A stretch of DNA of 64,000 nucleotides from JBAYDV01 sp041672845 (GTDB taxonomy: Bacteria; Bacteroidota; Bacteroidia; Bacteroidales; UBA932): contig JBAYYV010000001.1 in assembly GCA_041672845.1 (NCBI GenBank), forward strand, positions 391,133 to 455,132, given 5' to 3'. A program made the position numbers and the translations under genes. Positions 17,508-26,580 of this stretch are shown piece after piece. Within the stretch, counting starts at the first letter, position 1; every line of letters begins with the position of its first letter. Under the pieces are notes generated by a model. The model was not told the DNA's origin and searched no databases. It saw only the letters and a program-made list of their open reading frames with translations.

Positions 17508-18437
17508 TTATAGTTCTTTATCTTTACTATTATCAATGTTTGTTTTTAAAGTATTCTCTTTTAGGTTTTTTTTCTTCTGCACTTTTTTCATAATATCCCG
17601 AGTAAGAATCTCATATACTTCTTTATGTTCCTTAAGGTTAAGTCTTTCTAGTAATTCTAAATGTTTATGAATAGTATTCATATCACCCCTAACAGCAGGA
17701 CCAGTTCTCATTTCATCAGGAGAACGTAAAAAAGATTTTCTAACCATTTCTATAGTAGTAGGCATTAAGTAGGTACTCCAGCTACCAGCTACATCATAAG
17801 CCATAGATAAAAGGTAATTAATAAAATTACAAGAGAAAACTGCTGCACAATGCATTCTAAGTCTCTTTTCAGAATTAGCAAATTGAAAATCTTTACTAAT
17901 AGATGATGTTAAATTTTCAAGAACCTCTTCAGTTTCTTTATCACTAGCTTCTAATAGAAAGGGAAGTGCTTCGAAATTTACATCTTTTGATCTACTTAAC
18001 GTCATCAATGGATATAAAACTCCATAGCCAATATCATTTTCTCCTAAATCTTTCATAACATCGATACAAGTAGCTCCAGAAGTATGAAAAATATAGCATT
18101 TGTGATGATGACTATCTTGGTCAAATGATGGATTATTATGATTTTTAGAGGCTGACGCCAATTTTTTTACTGCACCTGATACATAATTATCTGATACAGA
18201 GATAATAATAATATCAGAGGAACATAAATCATTGATATTATCAGTGGAAGTAGTAGTAGCTGCTGTAGTTTTATCAGAATTAGTTAAATAGATTCTATTT
18301 AAACTATTAATTAAACGATCTGCATGAGAGTCTGTTCTATTATATATATAATCAATAGTATGACCGGCTTCTTTTAAAGCTATGGCCATTCTGGTAGCAC
18401 AATTTCCTGCGCCGATAAATGATATATTATATTTCAT
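17508..18437 (-). CDS. Rossmann-fold and DUF2520 domain protein
   Basis: A 309-residue protein with an N-terminal NAD(P)-binding Rossmann domain (ISFIGAGNCATRMAIAL, residues 5-21) and a helical C-terminal DUF2520 domain from about residue 160, resembling the 6-phosphogluconate dehydrogenase-like architecture. A low-complexity Thr/Ser stretch lies near residues 56-68 and a lysine-rich tail ends the protein. Members of this group are common in Bacteroidota next to kdsC and maf, but no reaction has been settled to my knowledge; an oxidoreductase role is likely. It starts 15 bases after the sugar-isomerase-like gene. Confidence 0.8.
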   Translation of the reverse strand: MKYNISFIGAGNCATRMAIALKEAGHTIDYIYNRTDSHADRLINSLNRIYLTNSDKTTAATTTSTDNINDLCSSDIIIISVSDNYVSGAVKKLASASKNHNNPSFDQDSHHHKCYIFHTSGATCIDVMKDLGENDIGYGVLYPLMTLSRSKDVNFEALPFLLEASDKETEEVLENLTSSISKDFQFANSEKRLRMHCAAVFSCNFINYLLSMAYDVAGSWSTYLMPTTIEMVRKSFLRSPDEMRTGPAVRGDMNTIHKHLELLERLNLKEHKEVYEILTRDIMKKVQKKKNLKENTLKTNIDNSKDKEL

Positions 18438-18452
18438 ATTCCAGTTTATGTC

Positions 18453-19715
18453 TTACGATTTAGTTATAATAATATGGTTACCTAATTGTTTAGAAAAGAA
18501 AGTATTATAATCAGATATATTACTAAAAGCAAATCTGATTTGAGATCTACATCTTTCTTTTACTTCAGTATTAAGTAATACCGTACCACCAATTTTAATA
18601 TATTTATCTAAACGAGGATTCCCTATTTTGAAAATAGAATATTCTCCTTTAGGAAGTATTCCTTTTATTCCTACGCCTAAACCAGACTCATAATGAGTAG
18701 GTAAACTGTATGAATCTATCATACTGAAAGGAATAGTACAATGAGCAAAATCTATGGTCAAATCTTTTATAGAAGAAGAAGATGGATTAGCCTGAAACCC
18801 AGGATTTCCAAATAGTGTATCACTAATAATCATCGACCATAAGGACATTAAGTCACCTTCACAGCTTGAAATAATACCTCTATCATTCAATAAAGCTAAA
18901 GCTAAACAAGCAGTAGTATGAGTAGGATCTAGAAGATCGAAACATTTGATACTAAGGGACGTAAGTTTATTTTTTTCTACAAAAACATTTATAGCTTCAT
19001 ATAAACATAAAGCCTTTATTATTTCATTTCTTCTGTTTTCAGGAAAGTTAAGATTATAAGAATTTATATCTATTTTATGTATTTCTTTACTACCTACAAT
19101 TTTATTAGAAGTATTAACTTTAAATATTTTATTAAATTCTTCGATAACATCATCTAGACTAATATCGATGAATTTAACTTTATGTCTGTTCTCTAAGTAT
19201 TTCTTATCTAATTCTGAAGAAATAAGCCATTCAGATTCGTGTCCAAAAAGTCCTATCCTTTCATGGGATAATCTACATTTTACTCTTGAGTCAGCATATA
19301 ATTCATCTGCATTTTTATATTCAACTTTTAGATTAATAGGAAGAATATCTTCTTTGGTAAAGTCTAATGGAAAATTAGTATGAGTGAATTCATAACTATG
19401 TTGAGTCATCCAAGTACATATCTCAAAAGATGCTGCTAATGAATTATGATAACCATCAGAAATTATATGAATAGGCTGTGGTAGAGTAGATGCAATATCT
19501 TTAAATTTGTATTCAGTACCTCCTGTGGCTACGAAACATAGGGTTTTATCATTAGAATTATTGTTTGAAATAGTGGCAAATCCGTTTTTAATATCTTCAT
19601 AACGGATAAGATTTATCTCATCTTGCTTCTTCAGATAATCAAAAAGTTTTTCTCTACAAGATAACACAGAGTCTTTATTATGTAGTTCTGAGGTAAATAT
19701 TATAATATTTGTCAT
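18453..19715 (-). CDS. Protein resembling L-fucose/L-arabinose isomerases, function unknown
   Basis: A 420-residue protein I cannot name firmly. The C-terminal half shows features of the FucI/AraA fold: CEGDLMSLWSMIISDTLFG followed by NPSS and DFAHCTIPFSM, then a small beta-rich tail. The N-terminal part looks alpha/beta, with CFVATGGTEYKF near residue 60. Ordinary sugar isomerases carry a metal site with two Glu, an Asp and a His; which of these survive here I could not establish, so activity is open. It heads the run toward DUF2520, kdsC and maf, with an overlapping divergent promoter shared with valS. A role in sugar or envelope metabolism is inference only. Confidence 0.6.
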   Translation of the reverse strand: MTNIIIFTSELHNKDSVLSCREKLFDYLKKQDEINLIRYEDIKNGFATISNNNSNDKTLCFVATGGTEYKFKDIASTLPQPIHIISDGYHNSLAASFEICTWMTQHSYEFTHTNFPLDFTKEDILPINLKVEYKNADELYADSRVKCRLSHERIGLFGHESEWLISSELDKKYLENRHKVKFIDISLDDVIEEFNKIFKVNTSNKIVGSKEIHKIDINSYNLNFPENRRNEIIKALCLYEAINVFVEKNKLTSLSIKCFDLLDPTHTTACLALALLNDRGIISSCEGDLMSLWSMIISDTLFGNPGFQANPSSSSIKDLTIDFAHCTIPFSMIDSYSLPTHYESGLGVGIKGILPKGEYSIFKIGNPRLDKYIKIGGTVLLNTEVKERCRSQIRFAFSNISDYNTFFSKQLGNHIIITKS

Positions 19716-19733
19716 TATTTTTTAAAATTATTC

Positions 19734-19764
19734 TTCGCAAAGATAGCATCTTTATGTAAATTTG
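19734..19764 (+). promoter_or_regulatory. valS promoter: Promoter of valS overlapping a divergent promoter
   Basis: For valS: TTCG at 19734-19737, 19 bases, then TAAATTTG at 19757-19764 (perfect -7 box). On the minus strand TATCTTTG at 19745-19738 is a perfect -7 box for the divergent gene at 19715. The inverted repeat AAAGAT-AGC-ATCTTT (19739-19753) lies in the spacer. Confidence 0.6.
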
Positions 19765-19816
19765 CAGGTCATTGATTATAAACAAAGACAAACAAACATA
19801 CAAAGAAAAATAGATT

Positions 19817-22468
19817 ATGGAAATATCTGCTAAATATAATCCTAGTGAGGTAGAAGATAAATGGTATGAATTCTGGTTGAAAAACAAATTATTTCATTCA
19901 GAACCAGATGAGAGAAAATCTTATTCTATAGTTATTCCACCTCCAAATGTTACTGGAGTATTGCACATGGGACATATGTTGAATAATACTATTCAGGATG
20001 TGTTAGTCAGAAGAGCTAGAATGAAAGGTTTTAATGCTTGCTGGGTGCCTGGTACTGATCATGCATCTATAGCTACAGAGGCTAAAGTAGTATCTAAACT
20101 TAAAGCAGAGGGGATTAAAAAGACAGATCTTTCACGTGAAGAATTTATGAAACATGCTTGGGAATGGAAAGAAAAGCATGGTGGTATCATCTTAGAGCAA
20201 TTGAAGAAATTAGGAGCTTCTTGTGACTGGGATAGAACCAAATTTACTATGGATCCTGCTATGAGTAAAGCTGTAATTAACACTTTCGTATATTTCTACA
20301 AGAAAGGATATATATATAGAGGTGTAAGAATGGTTAACTGGGATCCTCAGTCTTTAACCGCGGTAAGTGATGAAGAGGTAATTCATAAAGAGACTAAATC
20401 TAAGTTATATTATATAAGGTATTATATTTCTGATGAAAATGGTAAAGCCACAGATGATTATGTAGTAATAGCTACTACACGACCAGAAACTATTATGGCG
20501 GATGCTTGTGTTTGTATTAATCCTGAAGATGAACGTTTTCATCATCTTAGAGGTAAGAAAGTCCTTATTCCTCTTATTGATAGAGAGATACCTATTATAG
20601 AAGATTCATATGTGACTATGGATTTCGGTACAGGTTGCTTGAAAGTGACGCCTGCTCATGATATTAATGACTATGAGATAGGTCTTAGACATAATTTACC
20701 TGTATTAGATATTATAGATGATCATGGCTGTCTTAACGAAAAAGCTCAAATTTTAGTAGGAGAAGATAGATTTGTAGCTAGGAAAAAGATCATGAAGATG
20801 ATAGAAGATGCTGGTCAATGTGAAAAAATAGAAGATTATATTTCTCCAGTAGGTCATTCAGAAAGAACAGATGCTGTTATAGAGCCCAAATTATCTTTAC
20901 AGTGGTTTTTAAAAATGGATAATTTATCTAAAGAGGCTCTAGATAGAGTAGAATCTGATCAGATTAAAATGATTCCTGAGAAATTTAAGAATACATATAG
21001 ACATTGGATGGAAAATGTTCATGACTGGTGTGTTTCACGTCAATTATGGTGGGGTCAACAGATTCCTGCATATTATCTTCCTTCGGGTGAATTTGTCGTA
21101 GAAAAAACTGTAGAGGAAGCATTGGTGTCAGCCAGAAAAATCGATGCTTCTTTAAATATGGAAGATTTACATCAAGAAGAAGATGTTTTAGATACATGGT
21201 TCTCTTCTTGGTTATGGCCTATATCTGTTTTTGACCCTGAAAAACCGGGGAATCCAGATAAAGAACCTAATGCTGATTTGAAGTATTATTATCCTACTAA
21301 TGATTTAGTTACAGCTCCTGAAATTTTATTTTTCTGGGTAGCTAGAATGGTTATGGCAGGTAATGAATTTATGCATGATATACCTTTTCGTAATATATAT
21401 CTTACAGGTATCGTTAGGGACCCACAAGGGAGAAAAATGTCTAAATCTTTAGGTAATTCTCCTGATCCTATAAAATTAATGAAAATCTATGGTGCTGATG
21501 GCGTAAGACTAGGTATGTTATTATGTACTTCTGCTGGTAATGATATTCTTTTCGATGAATCTCAAGTAGAACAGGGTCGTAATTTTTGTAATAAAGTTTG
21601 GAATGCTTATAGATTAGTTAGTGGTTGGGAAATTGACGACAGTCTAAATCAGCCAGAATCTTCTGTCTTAGCTGCTCAATGGTTTGATAATAAATTATCT
21701 GCTACGATTGAATCAGTAGATTATAATTTTGATAAATTCAGAATTTCAGATGCTTTAATGAGTCTTTATAAGCTCTTTAAGGACGATTTTTGTGGTTGGT
21801 ACCTTGAGATTATTAAACCTGAATATGGTAAGCCTCTTGATAAAAAGACATTTGATACTACTCTAGAATTCTTTGAAAAATTATTAATATTGTTGCATCC
21901 TATTATGCCTTTCATTACTGAAGAGTTATGGCATGCTCTTGCTAAGAGAGGAGAGAAAGAAACTATAATGTTAATTCAGCAGCCTAAGGCTTCTAAGTAC
22001 GATACTAAGATTATAGCTACTTTTGAATTGGCTACAGGAATTATAGCTCAGATTAGGAATATTCGTCAGACAAAACAAATTTCTCCTAAAAAATCTCTTG
22101 ATTTAGTCATTAAAGGAGACTTTCCTAAATATTTATTATCAGTAGTTAAACGTATGGCTAACATATCTGCGGTTACTTATAGTGATATTATAGAGAATCC
22201 AGACTTAGGTACTAAGTTTATGGTAGATACTATTGAATTTTTTGTTCCTTTGGCGGGCTTGATTGATCCTGATGAAGAGATTAAGAAAATGAAAGATGAA
22301 ATAGATCATTTACAGAAATTTCTTAAATCAGTAAATGGTAAATTATCTAATGCTAAATTTGTGGAACATGCTCCAGAAACTGTAGTTAAAAAAGAAAAAA
22401 AGAAACAGTCTGATGCTACTACTAAAATAGCTAATTTGAAAAAAAGTATCGAGAGCTTTAGTAATTAA
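19817..22468 (+). CDS. valS: Valine--tRNA ligase
   Basis: Class I aminoacyl-tRNA synthetase of 883 residues. The HIGH-type motif is HMGH at residues 50-53 within PPPNVTGVLHMGH, and the KMSKS loop is GRKMSKSLGNS near residue 540. The editing domain (ATTRPETIMAD near 215) is intact, as is the tRNA-binding helical domain. The last 70 residues form the lysine-rich coiled-coil arm typical of ValRS. Length is normal. It leads a plus-strand run with the thioesterase 26 bases downstream. Confidence 0.98.
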   Translation: MEISAKYNPSEVEDKWYEFWLKNKLFHSEPDERKSYSIVIPPPNVTGVLHMGHMLNNTIQDVLVRRARMKGFNACWVPGTDHASIATEAKVVSKLKAEGIKKTDLSREEFMKHAWEWKEKHGGIILEQLKKLGASCDWDRTKFTMDPAMSKAVINTFVYFYKKGYIYRGVRMVNWDPQSLTAVSDEEVIHKETKSKLYYIRYYISDENGKATDDYVVIATTRPETIMADACVCINPEDERFHHLRGKKVLIPLIDREIPIIEDSYVTMDFGTGCLKVTPAHDINDYEIGLRHNLPVLDIIDDHGCLNEKAQILVGEDRFVARKKIMKMIEDAGQCEKIEDYISPVGHSERTDAVIEPKLSLQWFLKMDNLSKEALDRVESDQIKMIPEKFKNTYRHWMENVHDWCVSRQLWWGQQIPAYYLPSGEFVVEKTVEEALVSARKIDASLNMEDLHQEEDVLDTWFSSWLWPISVFDPEKPGNPDKEPNADLKYYYPTNDLVTAPEILFFWVARMVMAGNEFMHDIPFRNIYLTGIVRDPQGRKMSKSLGNSPDPIKLMKIYGADGVRLGMLLCTSAGNDILFDESQVEQGRNFCNKVWNAYRLVSGWEIDDSLNQPESSVLAAQWFDNKLSATIESVDYNFDKFRISDALMSLYKLFKDDFCGWYLEIIKPEYGKPLDKKTFDTTLEFFEKLLILLHPIMPFITEELWHALAKRGEKETIMLIQQPKASKYDTKIIATFELATGIIAQIRNIRQTKQISPKKSLDLVIKGDFPKYLLSVVKRMANISAVTYSDIIENPDLGTKFMVDTIEFFVPLAGLIDPDEEIKKMKDEIDHLQKFLKSVNGKLSNAKFVEHAPETVVKKEKKKQSDATTKIANLKKSIESFSN

Positions 22469-22494
22469 TTAAGATATATATAAAGTATAAAAGT

Positions 22495-22926
22495 ATGCAC
22501 GTAGGAAATGAGTCATTCTTAGAGGTAAGATATTATGAAACTGATATGATGTCTATAGTTCATCATTCTAATTATGTTAGATATTTTGAATATGGTAGAT
22601 GTTCTTTGATGAAAGAGATGGGAATGCCTATAGAAGAGATAGAAAAAAGAGGCTTTATGATGCCTGTGGTAGATGTTTATATTAAATATAAAAAAACTTC
22701 TACTATGGGGGATGTTCTTAGAATAGTATCTACTTTAGATAAAGAACCTATGGCGAAGACTTATATTAATACTAAAATATTTAATCAAAATAATGAATTA
22801 GTATGCTTAGGTACAGTCACTTTGGGTTTTATTCATAAAGATACTCGTAAGCCATGTAGAGCTCCTAAATTCTATTTGGATGCATTGGCGTCAGTCGATA
22901 CTGAAAGAAAAAATCTTAATAACTAG
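22495..22926 (+). CDS. Acyl-CoA thioesterase, YbgC/FadM type (hot dog fold)
   Basis: A 143-residue single hot-dog domain. The motif VRYYETDMMSIVHHSNYVRYFE (read as two halves around Asp17 and His24) is the 4-hydroxybenzoyl-CoA thioesterase signature, with the active-site Asp in YETD. Members hydrolyse short- or medium-chain acyl-CoA or acyl-ACP. It lies between valS and an ABC-F gene with short gaps (26 and 14 bases), a housekeeping context that gives no clue to the substrate. Confidence 0.85.
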   Translation: MHVGNESFLEVRYYETDMMSIVHHSNYVRYFEYGRCSLMKEMGMPIEEIEKRGFMMPVVDVYIKYKKTSTMGDVLRIVSTLDKEPMAKTYINTKIFNQNNELVCLGTVTLGFIHKDTRKPCRAPKFYLDALASVDTERKNLNN

Positions 22927-22940
22927 AAAAGAATATTTTT

Positions 22941-24887
22941 ATGATATCCATTAATGGTTTAACTGTGGTCTTTGGTGCCCAAGTTTTGTTTGATAATATT
23001 GATTTTCACATTTCTGATGGGGAACACGTAGCCTTAGTAGGTAAGAATGGAGCAGGGAAATCTACAATATTAAAATTAATTACTAGTCATCAGAAACCTA
23101 TTTTAGGTACGATCCAAATATCTTCTAACACTGAAATAGGATATCTTCCTCAGATAATGAATTATTCTAAGGATAAAACCATTATGGAGGAGGCTCTTAC
23201 TGCTTTTTATGAAATAACTACCCTTCGAAATAGATTTGATGTTATAAGTGAGGAATTAACCAAACGTACAGATTATGAATCAGATTCGTATTCTAAACTT
23301 ATAATTGAATATAATGATGTAAATGATCATTTAAATATATTTGGTACTGAATCTATTTATCTTCAAGCCGAAAAGACATTGTTAGGTCTTGGGTTTCATA
23401 AGGAAGATTTTGATAAGAATAGAGGTAGTTTTTCTCAAGGCTGGAATATGCGTGTAGAATTGGCTAAAATCCTTTTAAGAAAACCTAGTGCCTTGTTATT
23501 AGATGAGCCCACTAATCATTTAGATATAGAATCTATTAGGTGGTTAGAAAGTTATTTGAAAACTTATTCTGGCTCATTATTACTAATATCTCATGATAGG
23601 AGTTTTTTAGACGGTGTAACATCTCGTACTATTGAATTGATGCTTGGTAAGGTCCATGACTATAAAGTGTCTTATACTAAGTATAAAGTGCTTAGAAAGG
23701 AACGAATGGCTCAACAAATGGCTGCTTATCGTAATCAACAGAAATTGATTGAGAAAACTGAGGATTTTATATCTAAATTTAGATATAAGGCTACGAAATC
23801 TAATCAGGTACAGTCTAGAATTAAAGTTTTGGAAAAACTTGATAGAATAGAGGTAGAAGAAGAAGATACTAAGACTTTATCTATAAAGTTCCCACCAGCT
23901 CCTCGATCAGGAGATATTGTTTTTAGAACTAAGAACTTAATAGGTGGTTATCATAATAAAGATGGTGATAAAAAAGTATTTTCCGGTAGAGATTTTGTTA
24001 TAGAGAGAGGAGAGAAAATAGCTTTTGTAGGTAGAAATGGTGAAGGTAAGAGTACTATGATGAAGATTCTTTGTGAAGAAATTGATGCTTTATCTGGTGA
24101 AGTTCATAAAGGGCATAATGTTAAATTAGGTTATTATGCTCAGAATCAGGAAGATGTTCTGAATACTAATCTTACTGTCTATGATACTTTAGAGTATGTA
24201 GCTGTAGGGAATGTTCGTACTAAATTAAGAGATATATTAGCAGCTTTCTTGTTCAGAGAAAAAGATATTGATAAAAAAGTAGCTGTTTTAAGCGGTGGTG
24301 AAAGATCTCGTTTAGCTATGGCTAGATTAATGTTATTTCCTTATAATATTCTTGCATTGGATGAGCCCACTAATCATATGGATATGATGTCTAAAGATGT
24401 TATGAAGCAGGCTTTAATAAATTATGATGGTACATTGATTATAGTATCACATGACCGTGATTTCTTAACTGGGCTGGTAGATAAGGTTTATGAGTTTACA
24501 GGAGGTAGTATTAGAGAGTATTTAGGCGGAATGGATGATTATCTTCTCAATACCCAAGCAAATTTCGAATCGTCTATAGGTGATACGAATGCTTTGAATA
24601 TCAAGAAAGAAGATAAATCTGATGTTCATGTTGTTTCTAATAAACAAGTTAATATTCTATCTTTCGAAGAACAAAAAATATTACGAAAGAAGCATAAGAC
24701 TTTAAAGAATCTAGAAATTAAAATCTCTGATTTAGAAGATAAAATAAAAAAAACAGAACAAAAACTTTCAAAATCAAATCAAGATACCGATATTAATAGT
24801 TTAACTAAAGAATATCATGATTTGAAGAAACTTCTCGAAACGACTATGTCTAAATGGATGGAATTAGGTGAGGAGTTAGGTAATTAG
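22941..24887 (+). CDS. ABC-F family ATPase
   Basis: A 648-residue soluble protein with two ABC ATPase domains and no membrane spans. Walker A motifs are GKNGAGKST at 34-42 and GRNGEGKST near 363; signatures are FSQGWNMRVELA and LSGGERSRLAMA; each domain has LDEPTNHLD or LDEPTNHMD. The linker between them (about 240-310) is basic and helical, and a Lys-rich coiled coil ends the chain from about 580. This is the translation-factor-like ABC-F layout (Uup/YheS type) acting on ribosomes, not a transporter. There is no direct sign of an antibiotic-resistance role. Confidence 0.92.
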   Translation: MISINGLTVVFGAQVLFDNIDFHISDGEHVALVGKNGAGKSTILKLITSHQKPILGTIQISSNTEIGYLPQIMNYSKDKTIMEEALTAFYEITTLRNRFDVISEELTKRTDYESDSYSKLIIEYNDVNDHLNIFGTESIYLQAEKTLLGLGFHKEDFDKNRGSFSQGWNMRVELAKILLRKPSALLLDEPTNHLDIESIRWLESYLKTYSGSLLLISHDRSFLDGVTSRTIELMLGKVHDYKVSYTKYKVLRKERMAQQMAAYRNQQKLIEKTEDFISKFRYKATKSNQVQSRIKVLEKLDRIEVEEEDTKTLSIKFPPAPRSGDIVFRTKNLIGGYHNKDGDKKVFSGRDFVIERGEKIAFVGRNGEGKSTMMKILCEEIDALSGEVHKGHNVKLGYYAQNQEDVLNTNLTVYDTLEYVAVGNVRTKLRDILAAFLFREKDIDKKVAVLSGGERSRLAMARLMLFPYNILALDEPTNHMDMMSKDVMKQALINYDGTLIIVSHDRDFLTGLVDKVYEFTGGSIREYLGGMDDYLLNTQANFESSIGDTNALNIKKEDKSDVHVVSNKQVNILSFEEQKILRKKHKTLKNLEIKISDLEDKIKKTEQKLSKSNQDTDINSLTKEYHDLKKLLETTMSKWMELGEELGN

Positions 24888-24966
24888 ATAGTTTAATAGC
24901 TATATTTAATACTACATTAATAGTAGTTAATATATAATATAAAAATAATAATATAATATAAAAATT

Positions 24967-25710
24967 ATGGAAATTCTTAAACAACATTATTTGTATGGTA
25001 TGCATCCTATTTTGGAAGCGTTACGTACTGATAAAAAAATAGATAAAATTTTAATAAAAAAAGGTTTAGAAGGTGCTCAGTTTGATGAATTAATGGAATT
25101 GGTGAAAGCCAAAGATGTTCAAGTTCAGTTTGTCCCTATAGAAAGATTAACTCGTGTTACCAAAGGTAGTCATCAAGGCGTAGTAGCTGTATTATCTTTA
25201 GTAGAACATCTTCTTTTAGAGGAAATGATCGACAAAGCTTTGGCTAAATCTGATTCTCCTATTTTTGTGATACTTGATGGAGTCAGTGATGTTAGAAATT
25301 TCGGTGCTATAGCTAGAAGTGTCGAGTGTTTAGGTGCAGATGGTATTATTTTACCTGCCAAAGGTGGTGCTAGAATTAATTCTGATGCTATTAAGACATC
25401 AAGTGGGGCGTTATTAAGATTAGATACAGCTAAGCCTCAAAATCTTAAAATAGCTATTTTTCAACTTAAAGAAAAAGGATTTAAAATTATAGGTGCTTCT
25501 GAAAAAGCTTCTGAAATTCTTTATCATGCGGATTTAAAAGGTCCTATCGCTATAGTAATAGGTTCTGAAGATAAAGGTATTTCGCCATCTGTGATTAAAG
25601 AATGTGATGAATTACTTCAAATTCCTCTAAAAGGGGAAATAGGTTCTCTAAATGTATCTGTAGCTACTTCAATAGTACTATATGAAGCATTAAAACAGAG
25701 AAAATCCTAA
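24967..25710 (+). CDS. rlmB: 23S rRNA (guanosine-2'-O-)-methyltransferase RlmB (TrmH/SpoU family)
   Basis: SPOUT-fold RNA 2'-O-methyltransferase of 247 residues. The N-terminal substrate-binding domain starts LYGMHPILEAL, typical of RlmB. The three SpoU motifs are DGVSDVRNFGAIARS, IVIGSEDKGIS and LNVSVATSIVLYE; the Arg and Asn needed for catalysis are present. RlmB methylates G2251 of 23S rRNA; assignment to that site rests on family similarity. Its upstream gap of 79 bases is almost pure A/T and contains a doubled ATATAATATAAAAAT-like string. Confidence 0.9.
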   Translation: MEILKQHYLYGMHPILEALRTDKKIDKILIKKGLEGAQFDELMELVKAKDVQVQFVPIERLTRVTKGSHQGVVAVLSLVEHLLLEEMIDKALAKSDSPIFVILDGVSDVRNFGAIARSVECLGADGIILPAKGGARINSDAIKTSSGALLRLDTAKPQNLKIAIFQLKEKGFKIIGASEKASEILYHADLKGPIAIVIGSEDKGISPSVIKECDELLQIPLKGEIGSLNVSVATSIVLYEALKQRKS

Positions 25711-25773
25711 AAAAATGTAACAAAATTTAAGTTATTTCGTCTATATAGACATAACAAATTAATTAATCTTATT

Positions 25774-26547
25774 ATGAAAAAATGTTTATTATTCTTCTTG
25801 ATAATATGTACTTCAGTAGTTCTTTCTGCTAAAGATATTACTAAAACAGTTAAAGATGGCAGTTTTAATTCTATAGATATATCATCTAAGTACGAAGTAA
25901 CATTAGTAAAATCTCACACTAATAAAGTAGAAATTTCTTGTGATGAAGATTTAATGAAGTATGCTAAAATTTCTATTAGAAATAATGTTTTACATTTAGA
26001 TTTTAAACAAATGGGTTTATCTAGAAGGATAAAAAATCTATTTAATGATTCTGATGTAAAAGCTATAATTTATATAAATAATATAGAGTCTATCAAAATG
26101 TCAGGTGCTACAAGTCTTACTTCAGATGACACCTTTAAAGTTTCTTATTTTAAGTTATCTATGAGTGGTGCTTCTGATATAGATAATCTTATTCTTATAG
26201 CTGATAAAATAGATATGAAATGTAGTGGAGCATGTGATACTTATCTAAATTTAAATGCAGATGAAGTAAATATAGATGGAAGTGGAGCATGCAGTATAAA
26301 AATAGTGGGTGAAGCTAAGGATGCAGAATTAGATGTTTCTGGTGCGGTAAGTGTTAGAGCTTATAATTTTATAGTAGATGATTTTTCTGCAGAGATTTCT
26401 GGAGCCTCTAGTGCTAGAATATTTGTTAATAAGAAGTTAGCAATAGATGTTTCAGGAGCTTCTAATTTATATTATAAGACTAATAATGAAAATCTGCTCT
26501 TAAATATTATAAATGTCAGTAGAGCTTCTTCCTTAAAAAGGAAATAA
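25774..26547 (+). CDS. Exported DUF2807 (head GIN domain) protein
   Basis: A 257-residue secreted protein: signal peptide 1-19 (hydrophobic stretch ending VLSA, then KDITK). The mature part is a beta-helix-like repeat with a short motif about every 20-25 residues: MSGATS, MSGASD, CSGACD, GSGACS, VSGAVS, ISGASS and VSGASN. This is the DUF2807 or head-GIN domain widespread in Bacteroidota envelopes; its function is not known. It is probably periplasmic or surface-exposed. It stands 63 bases after rlmB and 33 before the M19 dipeptidase. Confidence 0.88.
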   Translation: MKKCLLFFLIICTSVVLSAKDITKTVKDGSFNSIDISSKYEVTLVKSHTNKVEISCDEDLMKYAKISIRNNVLHLDFKQMGLSRRIKNLFNDSDVKAIIYINNIESIKMSGATSLTSDDTFKVSYFKLSMSGASDIDNLILIADKIDMKCSGACDTYLNLNADEVNIDGSGACSIKIVGEAKDAELDVSGAVSVRAYNFIVDDFSAEISGASSARIFVNKKLAIDVSGASNLYYKTNNENLLLNIINVSRASSLKRK

Positions 26548-26580
26548 TATATAATAGCTTGAAATACAACATATTAATAT

